NCBI GenBank assembly: GCA_016197205.1
Contig: JACPWG010000054.1
Span: forward strand, 1-64,000
DNA length: 64,000 bases
Reading direction: 5' to 3'
DNA from: Planctomycetota bacterium
GTDB lineage: Bacteria; Planctomycetota; MHYJ01; WSZJ01; JACPWG01
Each line of letters starts with the position of its first letter. The stretch's first letter is position 1. Below are positions 26,611-35,238 of this stretch, in pieces. The position numbers and the translations under genes are program-made. The notes under the pieces were generated by a model. The model saw only the letters and a program-made list of their open reading frames with translations. It had not been told where the DNA came from and did not search any database.

Positions 26611-29600
26611 CTACATGTCGAGCGGTGCCCCTCCGCGGGGCTTGCGCTTGAGGAACTTCTGCCAGCGCTCTTCCCCCTCCGGCGGCGTGGTGGCGGCGGA
26701 GGGATCCGCAGGGGCGGGCGTGGGCGGGGCGCCCCAGGCGTCCGCAGGGGGAGGGGTCCCCGGGACCGGTGGGGGTGGCCAGGCATTCGGGTCCTGCCCG
26801 GCCCATGGGCCCGCGTCGGCGGGGGGTGGTTCGGCGGGCGTGGCGGGCCGATCCCAAGCGGCGACGCCGGGCGACTGTGCGCCCCAGGAATTCGGATCGT
26901 AGGGGGGCTGAACGGGATAGCCGCCGGCCGGATCCTGCGCCGGGCCGGGGGCCGGCGCCGCGCCACCCCAGTAGGCATCCCCGGGCGGCGGGCCCGCGGC
27001 GCCCTGCTCTCCGGCCGGCCAGCTTGTCGCGCCCGGCTCCGACGCGCCGGGCGGGTAGGCCTCCGGTGGATAGGCTGAGCCGGGGTAGGCCTGCGAGGCA
27101 TCTGCGGGTTGGGAGTAGGCCTCCGGCGCATAGCCGGCGGGCGCACCCTGCGCCGGCACGCCCCACGCTCCGTAGCCGGGCGGCTGCTGTTGCTCCTGCG
27201 ACCAGCCCGCGGGCTGGACTTCCGGAGGCATGGGCGGGTAGGCGGGCTCGCCGGGGTCTCCCGCGGCCATCGGGTCCTCGGGGAGGGGCTCGGGCCGCTG
27301 TCCCCAGGAGTCGTCCGCCGGCGGTTGGGATGGGGCGGGGAGGGGCGCCTCGGACCAACCCTGCGCCTCCTGGCCCTCCGCGGCCCAGTTCCCGGCTGCC
27401 TGGAACTTCGCCTCTTGCGCCCTCGCCTCCGCGGCACGCGCCGCCTCCTCCCGGTCGGCCGCGTCCTTGACGGCGGCGCGGAGCAACTCGGTCGGACGCG
27501 ACTGGATCGGCGGCGGCGGGATGGATCTCAGCGGGTCCTGCACCGAGGCCGCGAGCCACGGCGGGATGACGAGTCCCGCGGGAGGCGCGACCGCCGGAGC
27601 AGGCGCAGGCGGGGGCGCGGGGGCGACAGCGGGCGCGGGCGGAGCGGGGGGGACCTGCCGGGTAGCCGCCGACCGCGTGGGCGCAGCCGCGGCAGCCGCC
27701 GGTGGCTGCTGCGTGGCGGCGGGCACGACCGGAGGGGGAGCGGGGGGCGGAGCGGCAGGCGGGCTTGCGGGGGAGGCCGGCGCGGCGCCCCGATTTCGGG
27801 CCATCGCGAGGATCTTGCGCCGCTTCTCAGCGATCTCTTCAGGGGAGGGCGCGGCGACCGCGGGCTCTTCCGCATGCGCCTCGGTCGGTGCAGGTGCCGG
27901 GGCGGGGGCGGGGGCGGGGGCGGGGGCGGGGGCGGTCGGGAGTTTGCTCGGGGGCGCGGGTGGAGTGCTGGTGCCGGGGGTGACGGTCATCTCGTTCAGG
28001 AAATCAACGTCAATGTCCAGCTCCCCACCCGTGTTCCCCGGCTCGACGCTGTCCAGGCTCATGCCCTCAGGGCCGGTGGGCGCGGCCATGGAGGGCGTCA
28101 GGCTCGAAGCCTCGGCCGGACTGGGCGGTTGGAGGTCGGAGGGCGCCGTCGGGCCGGCCCCCGCACCCGCCCCGCTGACCCGCAACTCTTGGAAGAAGTC
28201 GTCCTCCGCGTCCGGCGCCCCCGTTTCCTCCAGCCCAACGATTTCCCCTTCGACGCCCGCGGTCATGGGCGCGGGTGCAGGCGGAGCGGGGGCCTGCATG
28301 GCAGGGGCGTTGTCGGCGGGCACCCCCTGCGCGGAGGCGGCCTCGAGCGGGCTGCCGAGCGGCTTGACACCCTTGGGCAGCGTCCCCGCGGCCTCCATGT
28401 CCGCGAGCTGTTCGAAGACGGACTTCGGCACGACGTCCCCCTGGCGGGGGAGGAAATGGAGGCTCAAGATCGTGATGTCGTCGCTCTGGTGGGCCTCTCC
28501 CCGGTGGGCCTCGATCCCGGCGACCAGCGCGCGCACCACGTCGTCCGACGACTTTTCATGGTTCAGGTTCACCACCTTGAGCATCTTTTTTTCGGTCCAT
28601 TCCTCTTCCTTGTCGTTCATCGCCTCCGGCACGCCGTCCGTGTAGAAGATGAGGCGGTCGCCCGGCTGCAGGTCCATCACCTGTTCCTTGATGGCCCGCT
28701 CGAACGCGGGCCCCGCGGAAAGGCCGAGCGGCATGCCGCTGATGTCGAGGAGCGAGCAGAAGCCGTCGGCCGCGCTGTAGAGCACGGGCGGATTCTGTCC
28801 CGCGTTCGCGATGGTCACGCGGTGGGTCCGCGTGTCCAGGATGCCGTAGCAGCAGGAGAAGAAGAGGCCGCGCTTGATGTCGCGTTGGATCGGCTTGTTC
28901 ATCTGGACCACGGTGTCGCGCGCGGTGGGGCACATGCCGGAGAGCATGCGGAACACGCTTCTGGCCATGACCATGATCATGGCGCCGGAGATGCTCTTGC
29001 CGGAGACGTCGCCGACGATGAAGCCAAAGCGGTGGTCGTCGAGCTGCACCATGTCGAAGTAGTCACCGCTGACTTCGAGCGCGGCCTGGTAGTAGACCCC
29101 GAGGTCGTACCCCGGGATCTGGGGCAGCTCCTGGGGAATGAGCCTCTGCTGGATCTCCTTCGCCTTCTTCATCTCGTCCTGCGTCACGGAGGTGAGCTCG
29201 CCCTTGAGCTTCTCCTTTTCCTCCTCGACGAACTTCTCGGCCTCTTCGACGGTCTGCGGGGGCGGCACGGCCTCGATGGCGGGCTTCAGGTCCTCGACCG
29301 CGTGCCGGATCCGCGCGCCGTCCACTGGCTTGACCAGGAAGTGTTTCTTGGGGTAGGAGGAGATCTCGAAGGCCTCGGCGAAATTCGAATTCGCGGCCGT
29401 GACGACCACGGGGATGTCGCGTCCCTCCTTCTTCAAGCCCGCGAGGATGTCGAGGCCGCTCATCCCGGGGAGACGAATCGAAGTGATGACGCAGTCCAGG
29501 GTCTTGGTCGCGCGGATGGCGTCGAAGGCCACCTTGCCGTCCGTGAACGCGAAGATCTTGTACTCGGGGCCGAGGGCCTGACTGTAGGACTGGGTCGCGG

Positions 29601-31047
29601 CCTGGTCCGTGTCGACGATGATGACGGTGCCGCCGGGCTTCTTCGCGGCGGTCTGCCCCTCCGGCATCGGCAGCAGCTTGAAGAGGGTCGCCATCCGGTC
29701 CTGGCGTTCCGTAAGGTCCGGCGTGAGCCGAGCGATCGACTGGGCGATCACGTCCACCATGCTCACGATGTCCTCGGGGTTCGTCGTGTACTTCCCGAAC
29801 GCCTCCTTGAGCTTGACGGGGTCGATCTTCCCGAGCTTCAGCTCGTTCTGGATGAGGGTGGCCCGGAACTCCGGCGTGAGGCGCGAGACGAAGGCGTCCG
29901 GATCGATCTTGTCGGGATCGTCGACGACGGCGCCGAACATTGCCTCCTGGGCTTCCGGGGGGAGGAGGGTGGCGAGTCGCCGCATGTTGTCGCGGGCCGA
30001 CTCCAGGTCGAGGTCGGCCGTGCTTTGCAGGGCGACGGGTTCGAGGAGGGCCTGGGTCTTGTTCGTGATCTCCTCGCTGGTCCCCTGGAGCCCCCCGGCA
30101 AGGGTCGGCATCATGTTCATCATGTCGACCGGCGAAGGGGCGAGGTCCTGGAGCATTTTTTTCAGGTCGTCCTGGGAGGGCGTGCCGCCGTTCAGCTCGT
30201 TCGAGAGGAGGTTGCCGCGGAACCGGGGCGAGAGGCGTTGCAGGACCGACGCGGGATCCACTTCCGCGGGGATGGCGTAGCTGCGCCCGAAGATCTGTTC
30301 CTGGACCTTCGGCGGGAGGTTGACGACCAGCTCCTGGATGTTCTGTTGCGCGCCGGTGACGCCGAGGGGCTGGAGGGCCCCCTCCGCCATGGACCGGAAG
30401 GAAATGGAGAGCTTCTGTTTCAACTCCTCGGGGGAGACGTTCGGATTGTCAAGGGTGGGGAGCATGTCCTTGAAGAACTGGACCGCCTTTTCCATCGCGG
30501 CCGGCACGTCCCCCGGCGAGGCCGCGACGGCCTCCTTCATCGTGGTCTTGAGCGACTCCTCGAGCAGCTTCAGCACTTCTTCGCGCGAGATGCCCGCCGC
30601 CCCGCCGGCGTTCTCCTGGCCCTCGAACCCGATCTCCTGGATCTTGAGCGTCTGGTAGGTGTTGATCAGGGCGGGATCGAGCCGGTTGTTCTTGATCGCC
30701 TCATCCGGCTTCATCAAGAGGAGGCCGGTGAGGGAGAGGAACTCCGTGAAGTTCAGGTTGCCCTGGAAGGTGATGCTGGAGATGTTCTTGTTTTTGATCA
30801 TGTCGAGGAAGGACTTCGTGGCGAGGGACGTGTCCATCACCGCCTTCCCCTGGACGACCAGCACGCCTTCGTGGGCGGAGAGGACCAGGTTGGGGTCCTT
30901 CGCGACGATGGAGGTCATGCTGCTAAAGGCCGCGTTGAGATCCTTTTGCACCTGGGGGTGGTTGGCGGAGTACATCCGTTGTCCGCGGATGGCCTTGTTG
31001 AGGGCGCGGAGGAACTCGACGACCGCTGATCGGCTATCCACCGCCAT
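26611..31047 (-). CDS. PP2C/SpoIIE-type phosphatase with pseudo-receiver and Pro/Ala-rich tail
   Basis: A 1478-residue cytoplasmic protein. Residues 1-460 are helical, starting with a domain found in other deltaproteobacterial and planctomycete regulators (ALNKAIRGQRMYSANHPQVQ). Residues 472-590 form a receiver domain in which the phospho-acceptor Asp is Ser522 (CVITSIRLPGMSG) while the lysine of VKPVD remains. A coiled coil leads into an SpoIIE-like PP2C domain (about 640-866) with GDYFD, GDVSGK and SDDITILSL metal-binding motifs. Residues 867-1478 are Pro/Ala-rich, with a PAPAPA stretch encoded by a GGGGGC hexamer array (27898-27933). It probably dephosphorylates a partner-switching or kinase substrate; the start at 31047 is chosen by domain content. 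Confidence 0.87.
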   Translation of the reverse strand: MAVDSRSAVVEFLRALNKAIRGQRMYSANHPQVQKDLNAAFSSMTSIVAKDPNLVLSAHEGVLVVQGKAVMDTSLATKSFLDMIKNKNISSITFQGNLNFTEFLSLTGLLLMKPDEAIKNNRLDPALINTYQTLKIQEIGFEGQENAGGAAGISREEVLKLLEESLKTTMKEAVAASPGDVPAAMEKAVQFFKDMLPTLDNPNVSPEELKQKLSISFRSMAEGALQPLGVTGAQQNIQELVVNLPPKVQEQIFGRSYAIPAEVDPASVLQRLSPRFRGNLLSNELNGGTPSQDDLKKMLQDLAPSPVDMMNMMPTLAGGLQGTSEEITNKTQALLEPVALQSTADLDLESARDNMRRLATLLPPEAQEAMFGAVVDDPDKIDPDAFVSRLTPEFRATLIQNELKLGKIDPVKLKEAFGKYTTNPEDIVSMVDVIAQSIARLTPDLTERQDRMATLFKLLPMPEGQTAAKKPGGTVIIVDTDQAATQSYSQALGPEYKIFAFTDGKVAFDAIRATKTLDCVITSIRLPGMSGLDILAGLKKEGRDIPVVVTAANSNFAEAFEISSYPKKHFLVKPVDGARIRHAVEDLKPAIEAVPPPQTVEEAEKFVEEEKEKLKGELTSVTQDEMKKAKEIQQRLIPQELPQIPGYDLGVYYQAALEVSGDYFDMVQLDDHRFGFIVGDVSGKSISGAMIMVMARSVFRMLSGMCPTARDTVVQMNKPIQRDIKRGLFFSCCYGILDTRTHRVTIANAGQNPPVLYSAADGFCSLLDISGMPLGLSAGPAFERAIKEQVMDLQPGDRLIFYTDGVPEAMNDKEEEWTEKKMLKVVNLNHEKSSDDVVRALVAGIEAHRGEAHQSDDITILSLHFLPRQGDVVPKSVFEQLADMEAAGTLPKGVKPLGSPLEAASAQGVPADNAPAMQAPAPPAPAPMTAGVEGEIVGLEETGAPDAEDDFFQELRVSGAGAGAGPTAPSDLQPPSPAEASSLTPSMAAPTGPEGMSLDSVEPGNTGGELDIDVDFLNEMTVTPGTSTPPAPPSKLPTAPAPAPAPAPAPAPAPTEAHAEEPAVAAPSPEEIAEKRRKILAMARNRGAAPASPASPPAAPPPAPPPVVPAATQQPPAAAAAAPTRSAATRQVPPAPPAPAVAPAPPPAPAPAVAPPAGLVIPPWLAASVQDPLRSIPPPPIQSRPTELLRAAVKDAADREEAARAAEARAQEAKFQAAGNWAAEGQEAQGWSEAPLPAPSQPPADDSWGQRPEPLPEDPMAAGDPGEPAYPPMPPEVQPAGWSQEQQQPPGYGAWGVPAQGAPAGYAPEAYSQPADASQAYPGSAYPPEAYPPGASEPGATSWPAGEQGAAGPPPGDAYWGGAAPAPGPAQDPAGGYPVQPPYDPNSWGAQSPGVAAWDRPATPAEPPPADAGPWAGQDPNAWPPPPVPGTPPPADAWGAPPTPAPADPSAATTPPEGEERWQKFLKRKPRGGAPLDM

Positions 31048-31254
31048 GCTGCAAGACTCCGCGAAGGAAGGGTGGCTCCGTAGGGTCAGGTAGGGAGCGT
31101 TCGTTTTCTGGGGACTCGCTTCGCCGTGGTTCCGCTGTCGCCCGGCGGTTGCACGGCCGCGCCGCCACTGTAGCAAACGGGCCGCGTGCCTGTCAAAGAC
31201 TCCCAGCGCGGCGCGTCCGGGCGGCGGTGCGCGCCGGCCTCCGGGCCCCGTCCT

Positions 31255-32208
31255 TCACGGTTTGCACGTGCGACACCGACTCTTTCCGGCGTCCAGGGCT
31301 CGATCCCGCGTGTCGAAACGAACTCGGTGGCCGGCGGGGAGCTGCGGGACGTGCTCGCAGTCGGGTCGGTGAAACCGCTCGGAGGTCCGGCTGCTCAGGT
31401 AGAACGGCGCGGGGTCCGGCGGGGGCAGCGCCCAGATCCCTCTCTTCGCCGCCCGCGCCTCCTGCTGGGCGGCGAGGAGCTCTCGAAAGTGCAAGGCGTT
31501 TTGGTGATGGCCGTAGAAGCGGACCATCCCGTTCCTGAGCAGCTCGGCCTGCACCAGGCGAGGCGGCTCTCCCTTCGAGGGGACGACCCACGCATACGCG
31601 AGCAGCCGATGGTAGGTGTCCTCGCGCTCGCTGTCGAACTCCAGGTACAGCTCGCCCTTCTCGAGCAGGGACTTCGCGAGGGCGCGCGCGTCGGCGAAGA
31701 GCGGCTCGTCATGCTCCGGCGCGTCGACGCCGAGCATCCGCACTTGGTGGCCGGACTTGAGCCGGAAGGAGTCGCCGTCGACCGTGCTCTTGAAGGCTTC
31801 GTGTTGCAGCTTTTCGAGATCCGAGGGCGGCTGGAGCGGCGCGGCCGAAGCTGCCGAAGACGCTCGATCCGGCGACGCGGTGGACGAGCCCGCCGGCGGG
31901 ACGGCAACGGCCGCGGGCGCAGGGGCCGGGTGTCCGGCGTCGGGAGCCGGGAGGTGGGCCGGCTCGGCGTCGTTTCCTCGGAGCGAGGGACGGGTCCCCG
32001 GCGCCGGGGGTGCCTCGGCGGCGCTCTCCGCCGACCCGCCGCCGGGCGCCGCGGAAGGGGGCGGCGTCGAGGTCGTGCGCGGCGTGAGGACGCCGCGCAG
32101 GGCCGCCAGTGCGACCAGGCCCAGGACGACGCCGAGGGTGAGCGCCGTTCGGGGGGAGGAGGTGTGACGAGCGGGACGCCGCTCCGGCTGGACTCTCGAT
32201 CGTCCCAT
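31255..32208 (-). CDS. Membrane-anchored staphylococcal-type nuclease with Cys-rich tail
   Basis: A 317-residue protein: one membrane helix (21-38), a Pro/Ala/Ser-rich linker to about 130, then an SNase/thermonuclease domain. Active-site residues are all in place: Asp144/Asp146 in VDGDSF, Arg157, Asp162 and Glu165 in VRMLGVDAPE, and Arg201 in TYHRLLAYAW. The last 45 residues (FHRPDCEHV ... SRCRTCKP) form a small Cys/His domain of the Ada-like metal-binding type seen after other nucleases. It is probably an extracytoplasmic nuclease for nutrient DNA/RNA. The start at 32208 excludes an unrelated upstream stretch. Confidence 0.9.
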   Translation of the reverse strand: MGRSRVQPERRPARHTSSPRTALTLGVVLGLVALAALRGVLTPRTTSTPPPSAAPGGGSAESAAEAPPAPGTRPSLRGNDAEPAHLPAPDAGHPAPAPAAVAVPPAGSSTASPDRASSAASAAPLQPPSDLEKLQHEAFKSTVDGDSFRLKSGHQVRMLGVDAPEHDEPLFADARALAKSLLEKGELYLEFDSEREDTYHRLLAYAWVVPSKGEPPRLVQAELLRNGMVRFYGHHQNALHFRELLAAQQEARAAKRGIWALPPPDPAPFYLSSRTSERFHRPDCEHVPQLPAGHRVRFDTRDRALDAGKSRCRTCKP

Positions 32209-32345
32209 CAACGTCCTCGCAGCGAGACGGCGCGTTCCGTCGATTCCGGAGTGCGGTGCGATCGCGTGAGGGGCTCTCGTGCGCGACTTCGGAGGGAGCG
32301 GGCGTCTCGCCGCCGCGAGCCCGGAGAAAAGCCCCACGGGGATCG

Positions 32346-32720
32346 TCAGGCCGTGGCACTCAGGTAGGGTTCGACCGCCCTCACCACCTCGTCGATCGTG
32401 AAGGGCTTGGTGAACGTCCCATCGCAGGGGACTTCCTTCGCGGCGGCGCGAGCATCCGGCGTCCACGCCGCCGACATCATCAGGACCAGGGCTTTGGGGT
32501 AGAGGGTCCTCGCCGATCTTGCCACGGCGATTCCATCCGCGCGAGGCATGAGGAGGTCGGCGATGACGATCCCAAACGGCTCCGTCTTCAGTCGCTCGAT
32601 CGCTTCCACGCCGTCGGCGGCGACGACAACGTCCGCGCCCAGGTCCGACAGGAGCGACTCCAGCAGACCCCTCACGCCGTCCTCGTCGTCCACGACCAGA
32701 GCTTTTGGCCGGCTCGCCAT
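32346..32720 (-). CDS. Single-domain response regulator
   Basis: A 124-residue CheY-like receiver with no output domain. Conserved residues are Asp11-Asp12 in VVDDEDG, phospho-acceptor Asp55 in IVIADLLMP, Ser83 in LMMSA and Lys105 in FTKPF. It would relay phosphate or bind a partner when phosphorylated. No histidine kinase is adjacent. It lies upstream of the nuclease gene on the same strand, 137 bases apart, but a shared function is not evident. Confidence 0.93.
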   Translation of the reverse strand: MASRPKALVVDDEDGVRGLLESLLSDLGADVVVAADGVEAIERLKTEPFGIVIADLLMPRADGIAVARSARTLYPKALVLMMSAAWTPDARAAAKEVPCDGTFTKPFTIDEVVRAVEPYLSATA

Positions 32721-32915
32721 CGTAAACCCCGATATCGGCTACGCCCTGTTTTGCCGCTGGCCAGACGCAACCGAGCCGCGACGAAATTCAGAAACGGGCG
32801 CGACGCCCGCGGCGACCCTCATGCCGCCATCGCGTGCCGTGGGCCGCTTCGGCAAGCGAGGGCCCGACCTCCTCCCCTGCCGGAGGAGAAGGTGGCGGTT
32901 GCCCAGGATCCCTTG
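32721..32915. other. Non-coding stretch upstream of response regulator
   Basis: No gene or clear promoter is recognised here; the sequence leads into the family C repeat. Confidence 0.35.
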
Positions 32916-33114
32916 CGCATTCGGGCACGGTTCAAATCGGGCAGCATGTCGGTGACACGCATTCGTGTCCGGGCGTAGGGGGGGGGCCTTGTGCCCGCCC
33001 TGTTGGCGACACCGCGCACTCCAACGGCTTGCGGCCGGTCGTGGGCGCCCACAAGGGGCGCCCCTACGGCCGGCGGCCGGCGGTAACCCACGTTTGAACC
33101 ATGCCCGCATTCGC
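32916..33114. repeat. Inverted-repeat element, family C, copy 1
   Basis: About 200 bp with ends CGGGCACGGTTCAAA and TTTGAACCATGCCCG. It shares internal words such as CCTTGTGCCCGCCC and TTGGCGACACCGCGCACTCC with 53101-53305. The internal palindrome is GGGGCGCCCCTAC-type. Confidence 0.8.
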
Positions 33115-33342
33115 GCACATGCTTCCAGGAAATTGCAGCGGATGTCGCGCAACGCGGTCCTGTCGACCCTCCAGGGCGCGGCCGACCGGGAAACGTGGGA
33201 GGGAGGAGCCTCCGGGAACCGCTCGCCCCCTTATATCACTGGACGCCACGTCCGTCAATCCCGGGTTGCGGCGAAGGCCCTTCGCGGAGTAGAATGGCCG
33301 GAACGAACGTGGGAACGGTTCGGCGGCTCAAGCCCAACCGCT
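33115..33342. other. Non-coding stretch between two repeats
   Basis: Between the family C and family B elements. A small inverted word pair occurs at 33160-33220. No convincing gene. Confidence 0.35.
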
Positions 33343-33473
33343 CGTGGCCCGTTGGCGAACTTCGGACGAAGTCGTCAACTCTGTCACGGCGGGTTGTAAC
33401 CCATGCGGCCGTTCGCGCGGGCCGGAGGCCCGCGCCCCCAGGCATCGTGCCTGGACTTCGTCGACGGGCCACT
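33343..33473. repeat. Miniature inverted-repeat element, family B, copy 2 (reversed)
   Basis: A 131-bp reverse-oriented copy, with ends CGTGGCCCGTTGGCGAA and TCGACGGGCCACT. It lies 41 bases before the next gene. Confidence 0.78.
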
Positions 33474-33514
33474 AGGGGCGCCGCGATCCGCAGCCTCCGG
33501 CGAGGGGACCAGCC

Positions 33515-34810
33515 ATGGGAAAGGGAAACCTGACGATCGCTCTCGCTCTCGTGCTCGCCCTCGCTCTCCGCGCGGCCGGTGACGACGGGCCCGCCGGCGC
33601 GGACCCGGACGTGGATGCGGCGGAGGCCGCCGCACGATGGACCGCGGAGCTCGCGGACCGCGACCCGGACACCCGCCACGCCGCGGCGTCCGCCCTCGGG
33701 CTGCTCGGCACGCGGGCAGGGAAGGCTGTTCCCGCGCTGCTCGCGGCCCTTCACGACCCTGAGGGGCGCGTTCGCCAGGCCGCGGCCTCCGCGCTTGGGC
33801 GCATCGGGCCAGTGGGGGAGGTCCCGCCGGCGGAGGCCCTCGGAGCGGCCCTCTCGGACCCCGAAGCGCGGGTCCGGCAGGCGGCGGCGCGTGCGTTGGC
33901 CCGATTCGGAGCTGCGGCGCGGGGGGTGGGTCCGGCCCTGCTCGCCGCCCTCACGGATCCCGAAGTAGCGGTCCGCCGTACGGTGGCCCGCGCGCTCGTG
34001 AAGGTGCGGCCCGAGCCCGGCAGCGCGGGTCCGGCCCTGCGCCTCGCGCTGCGCGACGCCGATTGGGACGTGCGCCAGTCGGCCGCCGAAGGCCTCTCCG
34101 TCTGTTGTCCCCTCGATGCACCGTCCGCGGACGCCCTGCTCGCCGCGCTGTGGGACCCGGACTGGAACGTCCGGCAGGCCGCCGCCGAGGGCCTTGCCCG
34201 GAGCAGTTCGGAGTCCGCGCGCATCGTGCCCGTTCTCCTCGGCGCACTTCAAGACGCCGACGTGCACGTGCAAGCGAGGGTCAGCCTCGCGCTCCGCGGG
34301 CAAGGCGCCGCCGCGCTGCCCGCGCTTGCGAGGACGCTCAGGGATCGACGTCAGGAGCCGAACGTCCGCTTCTGGGCCGCGTGGGCGCTCGGCATGAGAA
34401 ACGTCGATGGCGCGCGCGCCCGCGACGCCCTGCTCGAAACCCTTCGCGATCGTCAGGACGACCCCGACGTCCGCAGGGCCGCGGCGGCCGCCCTGGGCGA
34501 AATGGGGCCCGAGGCGGAGGACGCGGTGGGGGGGCTGCTCGAGGTCCTTCGCGATCGTGGCGCCGCGCCGGCCCTCCGCGCGGGGACCGGACGCGCGCTC
34601 GCCGGGATCGCCGTCCCCGCGGTGGCCGCCCTGGCGTCGGCGCTCGCCGAACCCGACCCCGTCGTCCGGCGCATCGCCGCGGAGTCCCTGGAAAAGATCG
34701 GGCCGGACGCGCGGCCCGCGCTCCCCGCCCTCGAACGCTGCCTGGCCGACCCGGATCCCGAAACCCGACGCGCGGCGGAGGAAGCCCTCGAAGTCGTGGG
34801 CGGCATGTGA
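33515..34810 (+). CDS. Secreted HEAT-repeat protein
   Basis: A 431-residue exported protein with a signal peptide (LTIALALVLALALRAAG, cleavage near residue 22). Almost the whole mature part is about ten HEAT/PBS-lyase-type repeats of 30-36 residues with the theme DPEARVRQAAARALARFG. Conserved Asp-Pro turns and VRxAAAxALG helices make a superhelical protein-binding surface likely. No catalytic motif is visible. The ATG at 33515 has GAGGGG seven bases upstream. It stands alone, preceded by a family B repeat. Confidence 0.88.
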   Translation: MGKGNLTIALALVLALALRAAGDDGPAGADPDVDAAEAAARWTAELADRDPDTRHAAASALGLLGTRAGKAVPALLAALHDPEGRVRQAAASALGRIGPVGEVPPAEALGAALSDPEARVRQAAARALARFGAAARGVGPALLAALTDPEVAVRRTVARALVKVRPEPGSAGPALRLALRDADWDVRQSAAEGLSVCCPLDAPSADALLAALWDPDWNVRQAAAEGLARSSSESARIVPVLLGALQDADVHVQARVSLALRGQGAAALPALARTLRDRRQEPNVRFWAAWALGMRNVDGARARDALLETLRDRQDDPDVRRAAAAALGEMGPEAEDAVGGLLEVLRDRGAAPALRAGTGRALAGIAVPAVAALASALAEPDPVVRRIAAESLEKIGPDARPALPALERCLADPDPETRRAAEEALEVVGGM

Positions 34811-34864
34811 AGGCGAGGGTCCGCCCTCCGTAGGGAGCCGGAAAAAAAAGGTAGGTGTTCACGA

Positions 34865-35030
34865 AGTACCGCTCCACGGAAGTCGGTGACCCATAGGCGA
34901 AGGCAAGTTTGGCAGCCCTCTAGGCGCGCGAGCGAGGCGTAGTAACGGAGCACTACGGCGAGCGAGCGCAACGACGCGGGCGGCCAAAATCGCCGAGAAA
35001 ATTGGTCAGCCGATTGCGTGGGGCGGTACT
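34865..35030. repeat. Inverted-repeat element with AGTACCGC arms
   Basis: A 166-bp element with diverged arms AGTACCGCTCCACG (34865) and the complement of AGTACCGCCCCACG (ending 35030). Its centre contains the near-palindrome GCGAGCGAGGCGTAGTAACG / ACTACGGCGAGCGAGCG. A related arm is at 6152-6178. Confidence 0.65.
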
Positions 35031-35135
35031 AAGGGCCCGTAAGAAAATGACTTGCTCGTTCAACGGGAAGGGGGCGAGACGTCGATCCGTGTGGCCCATG
35101 CGCCGCCCGATTTGAACCAGGCCCAAATTTCTCCA

Positions 35136-35165
35136 TTGCATTCTTCGCCGGGGGAGGAGTAAACT
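35136..35165 (+). promoter_or_regulatory. Possible promoter
   Basis: TTGCAT (35136-35141) and TAAACT (35160-35165) with an 18-bp spacer. It is followed by the hairpin GGGGCAGTCCTGCCCC (35209-35224) just before the GGGAGG ribosome site of the next gene, which may modulate its translation. Confidence 0.4.
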
Positions 35166-35238
35166 GAAGGGGTCCGCACACGGGGGGTCCGGTTTCGATG
35201 GTTGACGCGGGGCAGTCCTGCCCCGATGGGAGGCACAT

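Noticed and set aside
27109..31029. 1306-codon plus-strand frame over the PP2C gene
   Set aside because: Antisense shadow; the real product on the minus strand has receiver and PP2C motifs.
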